Made by a program: the position numbers and the translations under genes. 6,789 bases of DNA. It comes from Planctomycetaceae bacterium (GTDB lineage Bacteria; Planctomycetota; Planctomycetia; Planctomycetales; Planctomycetaceae). The first letter of the stretch is position 1. Each line of letters opens with the position of its first letter. The stretch is from the NCBI GenBank assembly GCA_003503535.1, contig DOCI01000221.1:15639-22427 (forward strand), written 5' to 3'. Shown here piece after piece: positions 4,504 through 6,789 of the stretch. Below the pieces are notes generated by a model. It made no database searches. It was given only the letters and a program-made list of their open reading frames with translations, and had not been told where the DNA came from.

Positions 4504-6642
4504 ATGAAACACTTCATCGTTCTGGTCGCTCTGCTGTGCATTACTGTGACGACTTCCGCCGAAGACGTCCGCCATCAGCCGCTCAAGGATTTGAACGGCT
4601 ATTTCCCCTTCAATCCGCCGGAATCGATCGAACAATGGGAACAACGCAGGGAGTACGTACGGCGGCAGATTCTGGTCGCGACCGGTCTCTGGCCGATGCC
4701 AACCAAGACACCTCTCAATCCCGTAATTCACGGCAAGATCGAGGGCGATGGATACACCGTCGAGAAAGTTTATTTCGAGAGTGCACCCGGTTTCTTCGTG
4801 ACGGGCAACCTGTACCGCCCGACTAACATCCAGGGCAAGGCGCCGGGTGTCATGCTCGCACACGGACACCACAAGGATGCGCGTTTGGATCTGACAGCCG
4901 ATAATACGTTGCGAAACCTGATCGCCGATGGAGCCGAGCGGTTTGAACGGGCCGGTCGCAGCACCTACCAGTCGCAGTGTCGCCAACTGGCCCGCATGGG
5001 CTGTGTGGTTTGGCAGTGGGATATGCTCGGCGATTCAGATTCGATACAGCTCTCACGTGAGCTTGTGCACGGTTTTGCGAAACAAAGGCCGGAGATGAAC
5101 ACGACTAAGGACTGGGGTCTGTTTAGCCCTCAAGCCGAGTCGCATTGCCAGAATGTCATGGGCCTGCAAACACTCAACGCCGTCCGCGGGCTGGACTTTC
5201 TGCTCAGCCTGCCGGAGGTCGATCCGGAACGGGTCGCTGTCACCGGTGCAAGCGGCGGCGGGACTCAAACGATGATCCTGGCGGCAATCGATGACCGCAT
5301 CAAACTCTCCTTCCCCGTCGTCATGGTCAGCACCTCCATGCAGGGGGGCTGCACCTGCGAGAACGCCAGCTTGTTACGTGTGAATACCGGCAATGTCGAG
5401 TTTGCCGCCTTGTTTGCACCAAAGCCTCAAGGCATGAACACCGCAAACGACTGGACTAAGGAGATGGCGACCAAAGGCTTCCCCGATCTGCAAAAACTCT
5501 ACACGGCCTACGGCAAGCAGGATAACGTCTTCCTGAAACGTGGCGAACACTTCCCGCATAACTACAATGCGGTCACACGCTCTGCTTTCTACACGTTCCT
5601 CAACAAGCATTTTAAACTCGGTTTCCAGGCCCCTGTGGTCGAAGACGATTTCGATCCACTGTCACCCGATCAACTCAGCGTCTGGGACGAAAAGCATCCC
5701 ACACCAAAGGCCGCCGATCCAGATTTCGAACGCAACTTACTGGCATGGTTTACCGAAGATGCCGAACAGCAACTCCAGGCTATCGCAGCCACACCTGAGG
5801 GCTTGCGAGACGTGATCCGCCCTGCCGCTGAGGTACTCATCGGTCGCAGCTACGCCAATGCTGGGGACGTGCAATGGGCACCGCAAGACAAGCAGGATCG
5901 CGCCGACTACGTTCTACAAACCGGGACGCTACTCAACAAAACCTACGGCGAGGAAGTGAACGTCGTTTGGCTCAGTCCAAAACAATGGAATGGCCGCGTT
6001 GTCATTTGGCTCGATGAGACAGGCAAAGCCGCGGTTTGCACTGACGACGGCAGCGTGAACCCCGCAGTGATGAAGCTGGTTCAAGCGGGCTCTGCCGTAT
6101 TGGGTGCCGACTTGTTCGATCAAGATGGCGAAGCAGTCAAGCAGACTCGCGTCGTTGCTAATCCCCGCGAATTCGCAGGCTACACCTTTGGCTACAACCA
6201 CTCCTTATTCGCGAAACGCACGCACGATGTATTAAGCATCGTAAGTTTCCTGCGTAATACAGACTCCGGCCTCGGTCCGAACATCGGGTATAAAAACGTT
6301 GCTGTTGCCGGATGGCACGGCACCGGCCCCATCGTTGCCGTTGCCAGCGGGCTCGCTAACGATGCGATTGACCGCACAGCCATCGACACCAACGGGTTTC
6401 GTTTTGGCAAAGTGCTCGATTATCGGAATCCAATGTTCTTACCCGGTGGAGCAAAGTATCTCGATCTCCCCGGCTTGATCGCTCTGCAGGCTCCGCGCCC
6501 CCTGTGGCTGGCCGGCGAATCCCAGACACCTGCAACAATCACCGCCGCCTATCAGGCCACATCTCAGGCCGATAAGCTGGTGACGTTCACCGGCAAAGCT
6601 GCCCAAGAGCAAGCAGCGGCCAGCGAGTGGCTGCTCGAGTAA
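4504..6642 (+). CDS. Secreted two-lobed alpha/beta hydrolase, acetylxylan-esterase-like
   Basis: The 712-residue product begins with a clear Sec signal peptide (residues 1-19, hydrophobic FIVLVALLCITV, cleavage after TSA), so it acts outside the cytoplasm. Lobe 1 (about 25-375) is an alpha/beta hydrolase. It has a helical N-terminal cap, the oxyanion region AHGHHKD (119-125), the nucleophile elbow GASGGG (248-253, Ser250), the conserved segment APKPQGMNTANDW (305-317), and likely acid Asp340 and base His352 (EHFPHNYN) or His349. It fits planctomycete esterases annotated as acetylxylan esterase or dienelactone-hydrolase-like, probably removing acyl groups from polysaccharide; the substrate is inferred. 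Lobe 2 (about 480-712) repeats the fold outline: strand VVIWLD (499-504), NVAVAGWHGTG (598-608) where the elbow should be, and LQAPRPLWLAGE (661-671), parallel to APKPQ in lobe 1. His605 replaces the serine, so lobe 2 is probably non-catalytic. Start ATG 4504 is supported by AGGA and the signal peptide. The gene appears monocistronic, with an IS30 remnant directly upstream. Confidence 0.93.
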   Translation: MKHFIVLVALLCITVTTSAEDVRHQPLKDLNGYFPFNPPESIEQWEQRREYVRRQILVATGLWPMPTKTPLNPVIHGKIEGDGYTVEKVYFESAPGFFVTGNLYRPTNIQGKAPGVMLAHGHHKDARLDLTADNTLRNLIADGAERFERAGRSTYQSQCRQLARMGCVVWQWDMLGDSDSIQLSRELVHGFAKQRPEMNTTKDWGLFSPQAESHCQNVMGLQTLNAVRGLDFLLSLPEVDPERVAVTGASGGGTQTMILAAIDDRIKLSFPVVMVSTSMQGGCTCENASLLRVNTGNVEFAALFAPKPQGMNTANDWTKEMATKGFPDLQKLYTAYGKQDNVFLKRGEHFPHNYNAVTRSAFYTFLNKHFKLGFQAPVVEDDFDPLSPDQLSVWDEKHPTPKAADPDFERNLLAWFTEDAEQQLQAIAATPEGLRDVIRPAAEVLIGRSYANAGDVQWAPQDKQDRADYVLQTGTLLNKTYGEEVNVVWLSPKQWNGRVVIWLDETGKAAVCTDDGSVNPAVMKLVQAGSAVLGADLFDQDGEAVKQTRVVANPREFAGYTFGYNHSLFAKRTHDVLSIVSFLRNTDSGLGPNIGYKNVAVAGWHGTGPIVAVASGLANDAIDRTAIDTNGFRFGKVLDYRNPMFLPGGAKYLDLPGLIALQAPRPLWLAGESQTPATITAAYQATSQADKLVTFTGKAAQEQAAASEWLLE

Positions 6643-6772
6643 TTGAAACTCCCAGACCAGCTGACGAGAGCAGAATCAATAATTATACGCTTTCTAATTT
6701 TTGAAACAGCGCGATTCTACGACTTAAAACAACATCTGAAAGATCAGTATTTTCATTGTAAAAAAATGTTTC
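6643..6772. other. AT-rich sequence downstream of the esterase, no gene seen
   Basis: After the TAA of the esterase there is AT-rich sequence with no reading frame that looks coding. I find no strong stem followed by a T-tract, so the esterase transcript either ends beyond the window or by a factor-dependent route. Confidence 0.45.
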
Positions 6773-6789
6773 ACGCCAAGACGCAAAGC
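6773..6789 (+). repeat. Start of a short tandem repeat cut by the window edge
   Basis: ACGCCAAG (6773-6780) is followed at once by ACGCAAAG (6781-6788), an 8-base unit repeated with one change. The words CGCCAAGACGCAAAG resemble a short interspersed repeat that I recall from intergenic regions of many unrelated bacteria. Only two units are visible, so chance cannot be excluded. Confidence 0.35.

Noticed and set aside
4453..4986. 177-codon minus-strand frame across the esterase start
   Set aside because: It is antisense to the signal peptide and first domain of a clear hydrolase and also covers part of the IS remnant; it shows no independent coding features.
6643..6772. Intrinsic terminator after the esterase
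   Set aside because: The T-rich stretch near 6700-6707 has no stable stem directly before it.

Overview
The window looks like an ordinary stretch of a Planctomycetes chromosome (inference). Three points suggest this: a large two-lobed secreted esterase of a kind common in that phylum, a secreted 538-residue protein with no domain I can name, and intergenic copies of a repeat built on the core ACGCGTCAGCGAGG, which I associate with planctomycete genomes. Shine-Dalgarno sites are weak or absent before most genes. I see no CRISPR array, tRNA, rRNA, prophage, toxin-antitoxin pair or recognisable defence system.

Layout. Bases 1-247 hold a clear factor-independent terminator (111-141) that closes something transcribed from left of the window, then AT-rich sequence with a small palindrome. 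Bases 248-835 (minus strand) hold an AT-rich orphan reading frame of up to 195 codons. Its start is problematic, and it may be a recent arrival or a decaying gene. A 219-bp divergent gap follows. Next is an intact SpoU/TrmH-family RNA 2'-O-methyltransferase, most like RlmB (1055-1852, plus strand). Bases 1853-2252 lie between two convergent gene ends and contain a palindromic repeat, an inverted second copy of it, and a separate hairpin.

Bases 2253-3869 (minus strand) encode an exported 538-residue protein of unknown function. Upstream of it, in the divergent gap before the next gene, sits a wrecked IS30-family insertion sequence (about 3950-4496). Its transposase start and strong ribosome-binding site survive. 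The frame is broken by a one-base shift and a stop codon, and the catalytic middle is deleted. The remnant ends almost exactly at the ribosome-binding site of the last gene, a 712-residue secreted alpha/beta hydrolase (4504-6642, plus strand). That protein has a complete catalytic lobe followed by a second lobe that keeps the hydrolase outline but lacks the serine nucleophile. The window ends in AT-rich sequence running into the first units of a short tandem repeat.

The genes do not form a pathway or an operon: one acts on rRNA, and two are exported proteins with separate, divergent transcription. The points most worth a second look are the IS30 scar that now forms the 5' flank of the esterase, the degenerate second lobe of the esterase, the inverted repeat pair between the convergent genes, and the orphan AT-rich gene with its mismatched start signals. 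I did not find convincing evidence of a new multi-gene system.
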